A DNA stretch of 61,474 nt from Bacillota bacterium (GCA_021781745.1 JAJXWH010000033.1:1-61474), one strand, 5' to 3'. Counted from the first letter of the stretch, positions 8,174-17,457 are shown. Program-made: numbers and translations. The notes: generated by a model from the letters alone, not told the origin.

Positions 8174-8319
8174 CTCTTATCAAGAGAGGTGGAGGGATAG
8201 GGCCCTGTGAAACCCGGCAACCTGTATTAATATAAGGTGCCAATTCCTGTAGATATATGATTCTACAAGATAAGAAAATGATTGTTAAAATCGCGCTCTT
8301 CTTATCGAAGAGCTTTTTT
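8174..8319 (+). ncRNA. SAM-I (S-box) riboswitch with terminator
   Basis: The S-box core is present: CTCTTATCAAGAGAGGTGGAG, GGGCCCTGTGAAACCCGGCAA and the GGTGCCAATTCC segment. P1 is TCTTATC (8175-8181) with GATAAGA (8269-8275). The terminator is GCTCTTC (8295-8301) with GAAGAGC (8307-8313) and a T-run. The 3' strand of P1, GATAAGAA (8269-8276), is also an exact complement of TTCTTATC (8299-8306), giving an antiterminator that excludes the terminator. So SAM binding should turn metK off. Confidence 0.97.
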
Positions 8320-8324
8320 ATTTT

Positions 8325-8340
8325 AAGTATGCGCATACTT
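8325..8340. repeat. 16-bp perfect palindrome between riboswitch and metK
   Basis: AAGTATGCGCATACTT reads the same on both strands. It lies right behind the riboswitch terminator and could be a protein-binding site; nothing else identifies it. Confidence 0.5.
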
Positions 8341-8502
8341 GATTGAAAAGTAAAATATTTTGATGGTTATTAATTTAAATAATATTTTTATAAGATTAAA
8401 GTTTCATTTATTTATTAGTTTGATAAATAGATGTATAGGTTTCAGGATGAGTAGAGTTATATAAAAAATATTAGTAAATATTTAAGTTAAGGAGAGAAAA
8501 GA

Positions 8503-9678
8503 ATGAGAAGATTATTTACTTCAGAATCAGTTACAGAAGGACATCCAGATAAGATGTGCGACCAAATTTCAGATGGTGTATTAGATGCCATTTTAGCACA
8601 AGACCCAAATGCCAGAGTAGCGTGTGAAACGTGCACAACTACAGGAATGGTTATGGTAATGGGAGAAATTTCAACTAAGTGCTATGTTGATATTCCTAAA
8701 GTAGTTAGGGAAACAGTTAGAGAAATTGGCTATGATAGAGCTAAATATGGATTTGATTGTGATACATGCTCTGTTATGACAACAATAGATGAACAATCAG
8801 CAGATATCGCAATGGGAGTTGATGAAGCTCTTGAGTCTAGAAAAGGTGAAAAAGATAATGTTGAAGCAATAGGTGCTGGGGATCAAGGTATGATGTTCGG
8901 TTTCGCTACAAACGAAACAGATGCATATATGCCATTACCAATTTATATGGCTCATAAATTATCAAGAAGACTTACAGAAGTAAGAAAGAATGGGACATTA
9001 AGTTATTTAAGACCAGATGGTAAAACTCAAGTAACGGTTGAATATGAAGATGAAAAGCCAAAGAGAATAGATACTATAGTAATATCTACTCAACATGATG
9101 AACATGTATCCTTGGAACAAATTGAAAAAGATTTGAAAGAACAAGTAATTAAAGCTGTTGTGCCAGCAGAATTATTAGATGATCAAACTAGATATTTCAT
9201 AAATCCAACAGGAAGATTTGTTGTTGGGGGACCTCAAGGAGATTCAGGGTTAACAGGAAGAAAGATAATTGTCGATACATATGGTGGATATGGTAGACAT
9301 GGTGGTGGAGCTTTCTCAGGAAAAGATCCAACTAAGGTTGATAGATCAGCTGCATATGCTGCAAGATGGGTAGCTAAGAATTTAGTTGCTGCTGGAGTTT
9401 CTGATAAGTTAGAAATTCAATTAGCATATGCAATAGGAGTTGCTAAACCAGTTTCAATAGAAGTAGAAACTTTCGGAACAGGTAAAATAGGAGAAGATAA
9501 GATAGTTGAAATAGTAGAGAAAGTATTTGATTTAAGACCAGGAGCTATAATTAGAGATCTTGACTTAAGAAGACCTATCTACAAACAAACAGCTGCTTAT
9601 GGACATTTTGGTAGAAATGATCTTAATTTACCATGGGAACAATTAACTAAGGTAGAAGAAATAAAGAAATATCTGTAA
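8503..9678 (+). CDS. metK: S-adenosylmethionine synthetase
   Basis: Makes SAM from methionine and ATP, with release of phosphate and pyrophosphate. Family signatures are intact: N-terminal [20 protein letters not shown], the ATP motif [10 protein letters not shown] (about residues 125-134) and the phosphate loop [19 protein letters not shown]. Length of 391 residues is typical. The start is supported by AAGGAGAG just upstream. The SAM-I riboswitch 180 bases upstream makes feedback control by its own product the likely regulation. The gene stands alone; a long bidirectional stem-loop follows. Confidence 0.98.
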   Translation: MRRLFTSESVTEGHPDKMCDQISDGVLDAILAQDPNARVACETCTTTGMVMVMGEISTKCYVDIPKVVRETVREIGYDRAKYGFDCDTCSVMTTIDEQSADIAMGVDEALESRKGEKDNVEAIGAGDQGMMFGFATNETDAYMPLPIYMAHKLSRRLTEVRKNGTLSYLRPDGKTQVTVEYEDEKPKRIDTIVISTQHDEHVSLEQIEKDLKEQVIKAVVPAELLDDQTRYFINPTGRFVVGGPQGDSGLTGRKIIVDTYGGYGRHGGGAFSGKDPTKVDRSAAYAARWVAKNLVAAGVSDKLEIQLAYAIGVAKPVSIEVETFGTGKIGEDKIVEIVEKVFDLRPGAIIRDLDLRRPIYKQTAAYGHFGRNDLNLPWEQLTKVEEIKKYL

Positions 9679-9756
9679 TTAATAACGTGAGTTCGAAATT
9701 TAATTTTTACAGTCATCTTGAGTAACTGTAAAATTATCCTTTAGGCATATGAAAAA

Positions 9757-9797
9757 AATAATAAGTCAATATACTTGCATATTGACTTATTATTATC
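9757..9797. terminator. Bidirectional terminator metK / LysR gene
   Basis: AATAATAAGTCAATAT (9757-9772) pairs perfectly with its complement at 9779-9794 over a six-base loop. On the minus strand it runs into a T-tract (9752-9758). The flanks extend the stem imperfectly to about 9745-9808. Confidence 0.8.
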
Positions 9798-9907
9798 CTT
9801 CATATGTCTAATTTGTTTTTTGGAAAACTATAGTATGGAAGATACATAAGTTTTATTTGTATAAAACTTATGTAATTACAAGTAAAAATATAGAATTAAT
9901 AAAAAGA

Positions 9908-10861
9908 CTAACAGAAATTTTCATACATTCTATGTAAAAGAGTAATAAATTCTTTTGACAATATTGATAAATCCTTATAAGTGCTATAGGCAACTACTAA
10001 AGAAAAGTTTCCGATTTTGCTGTTTAGTGGGAATAAGTATACTGGAAATGATTGAGAATTTCTATATTCTAAGTTATTGTACTTATTAGCAAAACTTTTT
10101 GGCATAAAAGTAATTCCCATTCCTTTAGAAGTTAGTTTATAGAGACTTTCTACATTTATACTTTCTAAATAAATATTAGGTTTAATATTAGCATTTTTAA
10201 AAATATTATCAGCAATTTGTCGTACTCTATGGCCTGACCGTTGCAGAAGAAAATGGTAATCTTGTAACTCGTTAATGTTAATTCTTTCATTAATAAAATT
10301 ATTGTTATTATTGATGAAAGATTTATTTATAGAAGGTGGAAGAAGATTTTCTGGAACTGCTAATAAAACCTGATCAAGATATAAAATTTCATAATCAAGA
10401 TTTTCGCTTTCAATAGGCAAATTTAAAATTATGATATCTACAATTCCTTTCTCTGCTAATTCTTCTAACTTTTTAGCGTTCTCTTCTATTATTACCACTT
10501 TAATATTGGAAAATATTTCCTTGTACTTTGGAAGTATTAATGGAAGTAGAGAATTTCCTTGCAAAGATGATATACCAATAGTAAGCCTACCTGTATAAAG
10601 TTCATTAATATCTTTAAGTTCTTGAAGTAGTTGTTTTTCTAAATTCAGAATCTTTAATGCATAATTTACAAATCTTTCACCAGCATAAGTAAGTGATATA
10701 GGTGATGAAGTTCTATCAAAAAGCTCAATGCATAAATCTTTTTCTAATTTTTGAATATGCTGACTTAAAGTTGGTTGGGAAATAAACAATTTTTCTGCTG
10801 CTTTAGATATACTTTTATATTCATTTACACATAGAATATATTCAAAACTTTTAGTATTCAT
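9908..10861 (-). CDS. LysR-type transcriptional regulator
   Basis: A 317-residue LysR-family regulator. The winged helix-turn-helix lies at residues 1-60 (SISKAAEKLFISQPTLSQHIQKLE), followed by a linker helix and a type 2 periplasmic-binding-like effector domain from about residue 90. Start is supported by AGGAGG upstream of the ATG on the minus strand. It diverges from the YrdC-like gene at 11189 across 327 bases, the standard arrangement for a LysR protein that controls its neighbour. Its likely targets are that gene and perhaps the hydro-lyase genes behind it. The inducer cannot be told from the sequence. Confidence 0.9.
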   Translation of the reverse strand: MNTKSFEYILCVNEYKSISKAAEKLFISQPTLSQHIQKLEKDLCIELFDRTSSPISLTYAGERFVNYALKILNLEKQLLQELKDINELYTGRLTIGISSLQGNSLLPLILPKYKEIFSNIKVVIIEENAKKLEELAEKGIVDIIILNLPIESENLDYEILYLDQVLLAVPENLLPPSINKSFINNNNNFINERININELQDYHFLLQRSGHRVRQIADNIFKNANIKPNIYLESINVESLYKLTSKGMGITFMPKSFANKYNNLEYRNSQSFPVYLFPLNSKIGNFSLVVAYSTYKDLSILSKEFITLLHRMYENFC

Positions 10862-11188
10862 ACAAACAAACCTCCTAAAATATAGTGATAAATCAAATAT
10901 TGTGACTAGAGTTGTGAAAAAAATGTATATTAAATATCAATAAGAGGTAGTGAAAAAACCTATTTTACACTAGTACATATTGTATGATAATATAAATCCG
11001 GAAGTAAATCAATTGAAATAATTACAAAAATAAAATGAATATCATAATTATTTATTAAATAGGATAATTTTACATTATAAAATAAATAATATTCTAAATT
11101 ATTTTATTGATATGATAAGTTTCACATAAACTAGTATTACAATAAATCCTATTTAATGAAAAAATACAATAAATGTAGGAGGCAATTT
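10862..11188. promoter_or_regulatory. Divergent control region with 12-bp inverted repeat
   Basis: A 327-base interval between the divergent LysR and YrdC-like genes. ATTAAATAGGAT (11054-11065) is the exact reverse complement of ATCCTATTTAAT (11146-11157), 80 bases apart; the second half lies just before the YrdC-like ribosome binding site. The pair may be operator half-sites bridged by looping, or the base of an RNA stem. No gene is visible. Confidence 0.45.
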
Positions 11189-11830
11189 ATGAAAAAGATT
11201 CTTGAACCGATTAAAGAAAATTTTCAATTGGTAGCAAAATGTATTAAGGAAGGCGGAGTGGTTATAGCACCTAGTGATACAAACATTGCATTAACCTTAA
11301 ATCCATGGAATGAAGATGCTATAGAAAGAGCTTTTGCAATAAAAAATAGACCCGCAACTTCAGCTCTTACTCTGTTTGTTTTAAACCCCAATGATTGGAA
11401 AAAATATGGTGAAGCAGAAGACGAAGAGATGGTACAAGCATTAGTAGATGAATTTTGGCCAGGTCCTTTAAATATTATTGTTAAGAAAAAGGATACTGTT
11501 CCAGATAGAATGTTATGTGGTGGAGATACAGTATCTATAAGCTGTCTTAGCAACCCAGCTTGGAGAGGTATGATGGAGGAATTAAATATGCCAGTTTCTA
11601 TGACTTCAGCTAACTTATCTGGTCAAGCTGATGGAGTTTTGGTAGATATGAACTTAGCTTTAGATCAAGTTGGTGGTAAGGTAGATTATATATTAAAGGG
11701 AGAAGCCCAAGGAACAACAAAATCAAGCACAATAATTTCTCTTGTAGACAGGCCATGCATTACAAGACTTGGAGATATATCTGCTGAAGATATTAAAAAC
11801 GTTATAAATATCCTACCAACAGTACTTTAA
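11189..11830 (+). CDS. YrdC/Sua5-like protein, non-canonical paralogue
   Basis: A 213-residue YrdC-domain protein, the fold of threonylcarbamoyl-AMP synthases that start t6A synthesis on tRNA. It keeps Lys-x-Arg (AIKNRP, about residues 52-54) and the Ser-Ala-Asn motif (SMTSANLSG, about 141). The usual PT(D/E)T-x-YGL segment reads APSDTNIALTL, and there is no C-terminal Sua5 domain. The start at 11189 is chosen because AGGAGG lies inside the longer frame that begins at 11156. Regulation by the divergent LysR gene is likely. Because of the altered motif and metabolic context, a function other than housekeeping t6A synthesis is possible. Confidence 0.75.
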   Translation: MKKILEPIKENFQLVAKCIKEGGVVIAPSDTNIALTLNPWNEDAIERAFAIKNRPATSALTLFVLNPNDWKKYGEAEDEEMVQALVDEFWPGPLNIIVKKKDTVPDRMLCGGDTVSISCLSNPAWRGMMEELNMPVSMTSANLSGQADGVLVDMNLALDQVGGKVDYILKGEAQGTTKSSTIISLVDRPCITRLGDISAEDIKNVINILPTVL

Positions 11831-11869
11831 TATTAAATAAATAACGTTTTAAGAAAGTAGTGATAGTTA

Positions 11870-13096
11870 ATGAAAAAAGACATAATTTCCTTTTATAGTT
11901 ATAGAATTTTTTCGAGATTTTATTTCCATGTTCCAGTGCTGTTTGTTTTCTTTTATTTAAAGGAACTATCCATGATTGAGATAGAGCTTATGTTAGCTAT
12001 TTATGGTTTAGTACTTATGGTTTCACCAAAGCTTATTGGAGGCATTAAGAAAGCTTACAAAAGGAAATATACAATTATAATTGGAGAAGTTATTAAGGCA
12101 TTAGGACTTGTTTGTTTTATAAATTGGAGTAGTTTTGCAATATTAATAATAGGGCAAGTACTATCTGGTTTAGGATATAGCTTCACAGCTGGAACAGACT
12201 CCATATTATTGAAATCTGTATTTAAAAAATATGGAGAGGGAAATGAGAACCCATATAATTATAAATATAAGAAAGTGGAATCTAACTCCAATAGCTATAT
12301 GTTTATAGCATTTCTAATAGCAGGTATACTTGGAAGTATCGTATTTAATTGGAAGCAGGAATACGCATTTTACTTATCAATACTCTCTAACATAATATCA
12401 ATAATTTCTATGTTAGTAATTTCAGAAGATAAAGAAGCAGAACCTGCGAAAGATAATACAAATACTATGGATAAAAAAGATCCATCAATTATGGATGAAA
12501 AATTAAAAAAAGAAATAAGTTTTTGGAAAAGTTATTACTCAATATCTAGAGCTTTTACTTTAGGAAGTTTTGTGGGATTCTTGCCGTATTTCTTCTTTAT
12601 AGTAATAGATGTAAATATGTACTATTTTGGTCTGATATTAAGTGTATTTAATTTAACTGGATTTATAGCTTCAAGAGTTATCTTGAATTTATCTAATAAG
12701 ATTGGATACAAAAAGTTAACTATAATAACTTTAATATTACTCGCAATAGCACTTTTAATTTTTGGTATTTTTTCTAACGTAATTATTGGTGTAGTCGCCA
12801 TTACTTTACTTGGAATAGCTTCAGGTGGAGTTAGACCATTAACTTTAAGTCATTTAAATACGCTAGATTTAAGTAGCAGCGAGAGAATGAAAATAATTTC
12901 TTCAATGGAGCAGCAGTATGGTTTTTGGAATGCTTTGCTTTTAATTTTAGGCGGAGTTGTACTTAATAGCTACGGCTTTAATAAACTAATGATTGGCTTT
13001 GCTGGAGTGTATTTAATAATAGTATTATCTCTTTATATAAAGCATATTCAAAAGGGTAGAAAGTCAGTATGCGAATCTATGTCATCTGATATATAG
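11870..13096 (+). CDS. MFS-type permease
   Basis: A 408-residue membrane protein with about twelve hydrophobic segments and a charged central loop near residues 185-225 (KEAEPAKDNTNTMDKKDPS), as in the major facilitator superfamily. It follows the YrdC-like gene by 40 bases in the same direction and so probably belongs to the same operon. The ribosome binding site before the ATG at 11870 is weak. The substrate is not evident; if it belongs with the hydro-lyases downstream, a hydroxy-di- or tricarboxylate is one candidate, but this is inference. Confidence 0.8.
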   Translation: MKKDIISFYSYRIFSRFYFHVPVLFVFFYLKELSMIEIELMLAIYGLVLMVSPKLIGGIKKAYKRKYTIIIGEVIKALGLVCFINWSSFAILIIGQVLSGLGYSFTAGTDSILLKSVFKKYGEGNENPYNYKYKKVESNSNSYMFIAFLIAGILGSIVFNWKQEYAFYLSILSNIISIISMLVISEDKEAEPAKDNTNTMDKKDPSIMDEKLKKEISFWKSYYSISRAFTLGSFVGFLPYFFFIVIDVNMYYFGLILSVFNLTGFIASRVILNLSNKIGYKKLTIITLILLAIALLIFGIFSNVIIGVVAITLLGIASGGVRPLTLSHLNTLDLSSSERMKIISSMEQQYGFWNALLLILGGVVLNSYGFNKLMIGFAGVYLIIVLSLYIKHIQKGRKSVCESMSSDI

Positions 13097-13148
13097 GTAT
13101 ATCTTATATGCTGAAAATATAGAGATTTAATAAAAAAATTTATAAGAG

Positions 13149-13838
13149 GTGATTAAAATTAATATTCAATTTTTAGGACACTCATGTTTTTTAGTAGAAT
13201 CAGAAGGAAGGAAAATCATTATAGATCCATTCTTAAATGGTAATCCAGAAGCTGCTTTAAAGGCAGGAGATATTACTGTAGATGCAATTCTTGTTACTCA
13301 TGGTCATGCTGATCATATTGGTGATGCTGTAACCATAGCAAAACAAAACAACTGTAACATAATTGCTGAAGATAAATTAGCTTTACATTTATCACAGCAT
13401 GGAGTAAATGTACATCGACTGGGAATAGGGGGCACTTTCAATTTCCCATGGGGAAAAGTTAAATTAGTGCATGCACAACATGGAGCTTCAATTGAAGGTG
13501 ATCAAGAAAATGTGTCTGGTACACCTACAGGATTCATAGTAACAATGGGTGGTAAAACTTTATATCATGCTGGAGATACAGGTTTATTTGGAGATATGAA
13601 GATACTTGGAGAGCTTAATAACATTGATGTAGCACTATTACCAATTGGAGATAACTTCACTATGGGTATAGATGATTCTGTTGTTGCTGCTAAATGGCTA
13701 AATGCGAGCCAATATGTACCTATGCATTATAATACTTTTGATATTATCAAACAAGACCCAAATGAATGGTTAGAAAAAATCAAGAAAAATAATTTGAATG
13801 GCAAAGTGTTAAATGTGGGACAAACTATGTTGATTTAA
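13149..13838 (+). CDS. UPF0173 metallo-beta-lactamase-fold hydrolase
   Basis: A protein of about 229 residues of the UPF0173 family. It starts with INIQFLGHSCFLVES, carries the metal motif THGHADHIGD (about residues 50-59), then YHAGDTGLFGD and PMHYNTF near the end. Family members bind two metal ions; their substrates are mostly unknown. The start is uncertain. GTG at 13149 overlaps the only good ribosome binding site, AGAGGTG (13144-13150), which would instead serve an ATT codon at 13158. It lies between the MFS gene and the hydro-lyase genes on the same strand. Confidence 0.85.
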   Translation: MIKINIQFLGHSCFLVESEGRKIIIDPFLNGNPEAALKAGDITVDAILVTHGHADHIGDAVTIAKQNNCNIIAEDKLALHLSQHGVNVHRLGIGGTFNFPWGKVKLVHAQHGASIEGDQENVSGTPTGFIVTMGGKTLYHAGDTGLFGDMKILGELNNIDVALLPIGDNFTMGIDDSVVAAKWLNASQYVPMHYNTFDIIKQDPNEWLEKIKKNNLNGKVLNVGQTMLI

Positions 13839-13942
13839 TAGCAAATATAAAATAAGTAGGATAAGAGAACCATTTTTTGCAGGTGCTTATATCTTCAAGA
13901 AAACGTTCTCTTAAATGCGTGAAATTTAGGAGGAAAATTAAA

Positions 13943-14419
13943 GTGCAACAAATTTGGAAATTTAAAGATGATGTAGACACAGATCAAATAATCCCATCAC
14001 AATATCTGTTATTACCAACAATTCAAGACATGAAAAAATATACATTTGAAACTGTACAAAAAAACTTTGCAGCAGATGCAAAAGAGGGGGATATTATAAT
14101 TGCTGGAGAAAACTTTGGCTGTGGTTCTTCTAGGGAACAAGCTCCAAGAGTTCTCAAAGAATTGGGAATAAAGGCAGTTGTAGCAAAATCGTTTGCTAGA
14201 ATTTTCTTTAGGAATTCTATTAATATTGGACTACCAGTTATTATATGCAGGGAGATATATGATGATATAGATAATATAACTCAAGTAGATATAGATTTAT
14301 CTAATGGAATTATAAATGCTAATAACAAGCAATATATATGTACAAAACTTCCAGAGCATATGCAAACCATATTAAATGCAAATGGATTAATTGAGTATTT
14401 AAATAGAGAGGATGAGTAA
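13943..14419 (+). CDS. Hydro-lyase small subunit, LeuD-like (pair 1)
   Basis: A 158-residue swivelling-domain subunit of the aconitase superfamily, as in 3-isopropylmalate dehydratase or 2,3-dimethylmalate dehydratase. It shows DDVDTDQIIPSQYLLLPT, the substrate-binding GENFGCGSSREQAP (about residues 50-63) and AKSFARIFFRN. The start is GTG at 13943, with AGGAGG at 13929-13934; this matches the length of the second small subunit. The longer frame from 13877 has no ribosome binding site. Two bases separate it from the large subunit gene. The YLLL loop in place of the usual YLVY or YLRT leaves the substrate open. Confidence 0.87.
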   Translation: MQQIWKFKDDVDTDQIIPSQYLLLPTIQDMKKYTFETVQKNFAADAKEGDIIIAGENFGCGSSREQAPRVLKELGIKAVVAKSFARIFFRNSINIGLPVIICREIYDDIDNITQVDIDLSNGIINANNKQYICTKLPEHMQTILNANGLIEYLNREDE

Positions 14420-14421
14420 CT

Positions 14422-15672
14422 ATGGGAATGACCATCGGAGAAAAGATATTAGCATCAGCTGCCGGAAAGGATAGTGTTAAACCTGGTGAAATTGTAACAG
14501 TGAATGTAGATTATATGATGAGTAATGATGCTACAACTCATTTAACTACTCATATGTTTAATACTGATTTAAAGAAAAAGAGAATATTTGATAAAGATAA
14601 AATAGTTTTTATTATGGATCATAATATTCCGGCAGAAAATGTTAAAACTGCTGAAGCTCATAAAAAAATGAGAGATTTTGCTAAAGAGTATGATATAAAG
14701 CTTTATGAAGGCAAAGGTGTTTGCCATCAAATTATGGTGGAAGATTTTATAGCGCCAGGTCAATTAGTATTAGGAGCTGATTCACATACTTGTACATATG
14801 GAGCATTAGGGGCATTTGGTATAGGTGTTGGATGTACAGATTTCTTGTATGCTATGGTAACAGGAAAGACTTGGCTTTTAGTGCCTCCTACAATAAGATT
14901 TAATCTTACTGGAAAGTTAAAAGAAGGAGTATATCCTAGAGATTTAATATTAAAAATAATTGGAGACATTGGAGCTAATGGCGCTAATTATAAGATAATG
15001 GAATTTGGTGGCGATGGCGTAAAAAATATGAGTTTAAATGATAGATTAGTACTTACTAATTTAGCAGTTGAAGCAGGAGCAAAAACTGGGCTTATAGAGG
15101 CAGATGAAAAGGTAATAGAATATATAGAAAGTAAAGGTAGAACTGCTAAGAACATATATACAAGTGATGAAGATGCTGTATATGAAAAAGTATATAACTA
15201 TGATTTAAGCACAATAGAGCCAGTAATAGCAAGACCAGATCATATTGATGATGTTGTAATCATAAATGAAGCAGAAGGAATAACTATAGACGAAGCATTT
15301 ATAGGTTCTTGTAACAATGGACGAATAGAAGAATTGAGGGTTGCAGCATCAATATTAAAAGGGAAAAAGGCAAACCCAAATGTTAGATTAATAATATCAG
15401 CAGCATCTAATAATGTGTATCTACAAGCCTTAGAAGAAGGCCTAATAGATATATTTATAGAGAGCGGAGCTATGATTATGAATTGCAATTGTAGTGTTTG
15501 CTGGGGCGGATGCCAAGGTGTTATTGGAGAAGGAGAAGTTCTTATTTCTACAGGAACTCGTAATTTCAAGGGAAGAGCAGGTCATTCTGAGTCTAAGGTT
15601 TATTTAGGTTCAGCAGCTACAGTAGCGGCATCTGCAATTACAGGGAAAATAACTGACGCAAGGAATATATAG
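14422..15672 (+). CDS. Aconitase-superfamily large subunit, LeuC-like (pair 1, divergent)
   Basis: A 416-residue [4Fe-4S] hydro-lyase large subunit. Conserved blocks include VCHQIMVEDF, GADSHTCTYGALG and DIGANGANYK. The first cluster-ligand motif is GSCNNGR where the family usually has GSCTNGR, and the second is NCNCSVCWGG where most members have PGCGxCxG. The three ligand cysteines can still be placed, so the cluster is probably bound, but these changes set it apart from the second pair. Together with its small subunit it should dehydrate or isomerise a 2-hydroxyacid such as isopropylmalate, citramalate or dimethylmalate; which one cannot be told. Confidence 0.85.
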   Translation: MGMTIGEKILASAAGKDSVKPGEIVTVNVDYMMSNDATTHLTTHMFNTDLKKKRIFDKDKIVFIMDHNIPAENVKTAEAHKKMRDFAKEYDIKLYEGKGVCHQIMVEDFIAPGQLVLGADSHTCTYGALGAFGIGVGCTDFLYAMVTGKTWLLVPPTIRFNLTGKLKEGVYPRDLILKIIGDIGANGANYKIMEFGGDGVKNMSLNDRLVLTNLAVEAGAKTGLIEADEKVIEYIESKGRTAKNIYTSDEDAVYEKVYNYDLSTIEPVIARPDHIDDVVIINEAEGITIDEAFIGSCNNGRIEELRVAASILKGKKANPNVRLIISAASNNVYLQALEEGLIDIFIESGAMIMNCNCSVCWGGCQGVIGEGEVLISTGTRNFKGRAGHSESKVYLGSAATVAASAITGKITDARNI

Positions 15673-15697
15673 TTACGTTAAGGGAAGGTGAAATACC

Positions 15698-16186
15698 ATG
15701 GAAAAATTTAAGGGAAAAGTGTGGATATTAGGTGATGATATAGATACAGATATAATCATACCTACCGAATATCTAGCATTAAAAACTGTGGATGATATGA
15801 AAAAATATGCATTTTCTCCACTTAGACCAGAATTAGCATCTCAAATAGAGCCAGGAGATATAATTGTAGCAGGAAAAAACTTTGGATGTGGATCTTCAAG
15901 AGAACAAGCACCAGAAATACTAGTGAAATTAAATGTAAAATGTATAATAGCTAAATCTTATGCACGTATCTTTTATAGAAATGCAATTAATAATGGATTA
16001 CTATTAATAGAAAATAAATATTTACCAGATAAATGCAAAGAAGGCGATGTAGTAGAAGTGCATTTAAATCATAACATAACTCATAATGGTGAAGAATATA
16101 AAATCATGTCGCTGCCAGATAATCTGATGAAAATAATCAATGATGGCGGATTAGTGCAGAATATGAGAAAAAGAAATGATGTATAA
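15698..16186 (+). CDS. Hydro-lyase small subunit, LeuD-like (pair 2)
   Basis: A 162-residue LeuD-type subunit, clearly paralogous to the gene at 13943: DDIDTDIIIPTEYLALKT, GKNFGCGSSREQAPEIL (about residues 55-71) and AKSYARIFYRN. The start ATG at 15698 follows GGGAAGGTG. It is followed after 29 bases by its large subunit. The recognition loop reads YLAL against YLLL in pair 1, so the two pairs may act on different but related substrates. Confidence 0.88.
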   Translation: MEKFKGKVWILGDDIDTDIIIPTEYLALKTVDDMKKYAFSPLRPELASQIEPGDIIVAGKNFGCGSSREQAPEILVKLNVKCIIAKSYARIFYRNAINNGLLLIENKYLPDKCKEGDVVEVHLNHNITHNGEEYKIMSLPDNLMKIINDGGLVQNMRKRNDV

Positions 16187-16215
16187 GTATATATTTCAAA
16201 AGAAGGGGAATTAAA

Positions 16216-17457
16216 ATGGGATATACTTTAATAGAAAAAATAATAATGAAAAATATAGGAGCAGACCATGTTGAACCTAATTCTATAGTTAATGTTAATG
16301 TAGATAGAGTTATGATACATGATATATTTATTCCTTTTGTGGTGGATAAATTTAATGAAATGGGTTTTGATAAAGTTTGGGATCCAGACAAGGTGGTTAT
16401 AATATACGATCATCTAGTACCTACTAGTTATATAGAAGACGTTAGACACTTTAAAATAGCAGAAAAGTTTGCAGAAGAAAAAGGAATAAAAAACCTACAT
16501 AAATCTGATGGAATATGTCATCAGCTTATGACAGAATGCGGATATACTTTACCAGGAAACGTGGTATTTGGAACAGACTCGCATACTACTACTTATGGAG
16601 CAGTAGGAGCATTCTCTTCTGGAATAGGATATACAGAAATGGCATCAATATTAGGGACTGGTGAAATGTGGATTAAAGTACCAGAAACTATTAGAATAAA
16701 TATAGAAGGAAAACTTCCAAAAGGTGTTACATCAAAGGATATAATCCTTAGAATATTAGGAGACATTGGCTCTGACGGAGCTACTTATAAGTCATTAGAG
16801 TTTCATGGAAGTACTGTAAGAGAAATGACAGTAGCATCAAGAATGACTATATCTAATATGGCAGTAGAAGCAGGAGCCAAAGTAGCCTTGTTTGCAGCAG
16901 ATGAGAAAACTGCCGAATATTTAAATGTAGATATAAATGACTACAAGGATATATATGGAGATGAAGATGCAAAATATGAAAGAGTAATTAACTACAGAGC
17001 TGAGGAGTTAGTGCCTGTATTAGCATGTCCGTCTCAAGTGGACAAGATAAAGACAGTAAAAGAATTACAAGGTATAAAATTAGATCAAGTGTTTATAGGT
17101 TCTTGTACAAATGGTAGATTAGAAGATTTAGTAGCTGCAGCAGAAATATTAAAAGGAAAGAAAATTGCCCAATATTTAAAGCTTATAGTAACACCAGCTA
17201 GTAGGAAGATTTATAAAGAGGCAGTAGATCAAGGGATAATGAAGATATTAGTAGAAGCTGGAGCTATAGTTACTCAACCAGGTTGTGGATTATGTTGTGG
17301 TAGAAGTGGTGGAATTCTTTGTGATGGAGAAAGGGTATTAGCCACAAATAATAGGAATTTCTTGGGGAGAATGGGAAGTGTTAATTCAGCGATATATTTA
17401 GGATCGCCAGTTGTTGCAGCTATGTCTGCATTAAAAGGTGAAATAACATTCGAATAA
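16216..17457 (+). CDS. Aconitase-superfamily large subunit, LeuC-like (pair 2, canonical)
   Basis: A 413-residue [4Fe-4S] hydro-lyase large subunit with standard motifs: GICHQLM, GTDSHTTTYGAVGAF, GSCTNGRLEDL and QPGCGLCCGRSGG. This is the normal arrangement of 3-isopropylmalate or homoaconitase-type enzymes. The start follows AAGAAGGGG. No leuA, leuB or amino-acid riboswitch is present, so it is probably not the leucine operon copy. The terminator at 17474 closes the cluster. Confidence 0.88.
   Translation: MGYTLIEKIIMKNIGADHVEPNSIVNVNVDRVMIHDIFIPFVVDKFNEMGFDKVWDPDKVVIIYDHLVPTSYIEDVRHFKIAEKFAEEKGIKNLHKSDGICHQLMTECGYTLPGNVVFGTDSHTTTYGAVGAFSSGIGYTEMASILGTGEMWIKVPETIRINIEGKLPKGVTSKDIILRILGDIGSDGATYKSLEFHGSTVREMTVASRMTISNMAVEAGAKVALFAADEKTAEYLNVDINDYKDIYGDEDAKYERVINYRAEELVPVLACPSQVDKIKTVKELQGIKLDQVFIGSCTNGRLEDLVAAAEILKGKKIAQYLKLIVTPASRKIYKEAVDQGIMKILVEAGAIVTQPGCGLCCGRSGGILCDGERVLATNNRNFLGRMGSVNSAIYLGSPVVAAMSALKGEITFE

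Noticed and set aside
13863..13912. AAGAGAAC...GTTCTCTT inverted repeat before the first LeuD-like gene, considered as a T-box or other leader
   Set aside because: Only eight bases pair across a 34-base gap and no T-box or specifier elements are visible.
13877..13942. N-terminal extension of the first LeuD-like protein
   Set aside because: No ribosome binding site, basic non-homologous sequence, and a good site sits directly before the GTG at 13943.
14422..17457. Calling the two pairs leuCD of the leucine operon
   Set aside because: No leuA or leuB or attenuator is nearby and one pair has altered motifs, so the substrate is left open.
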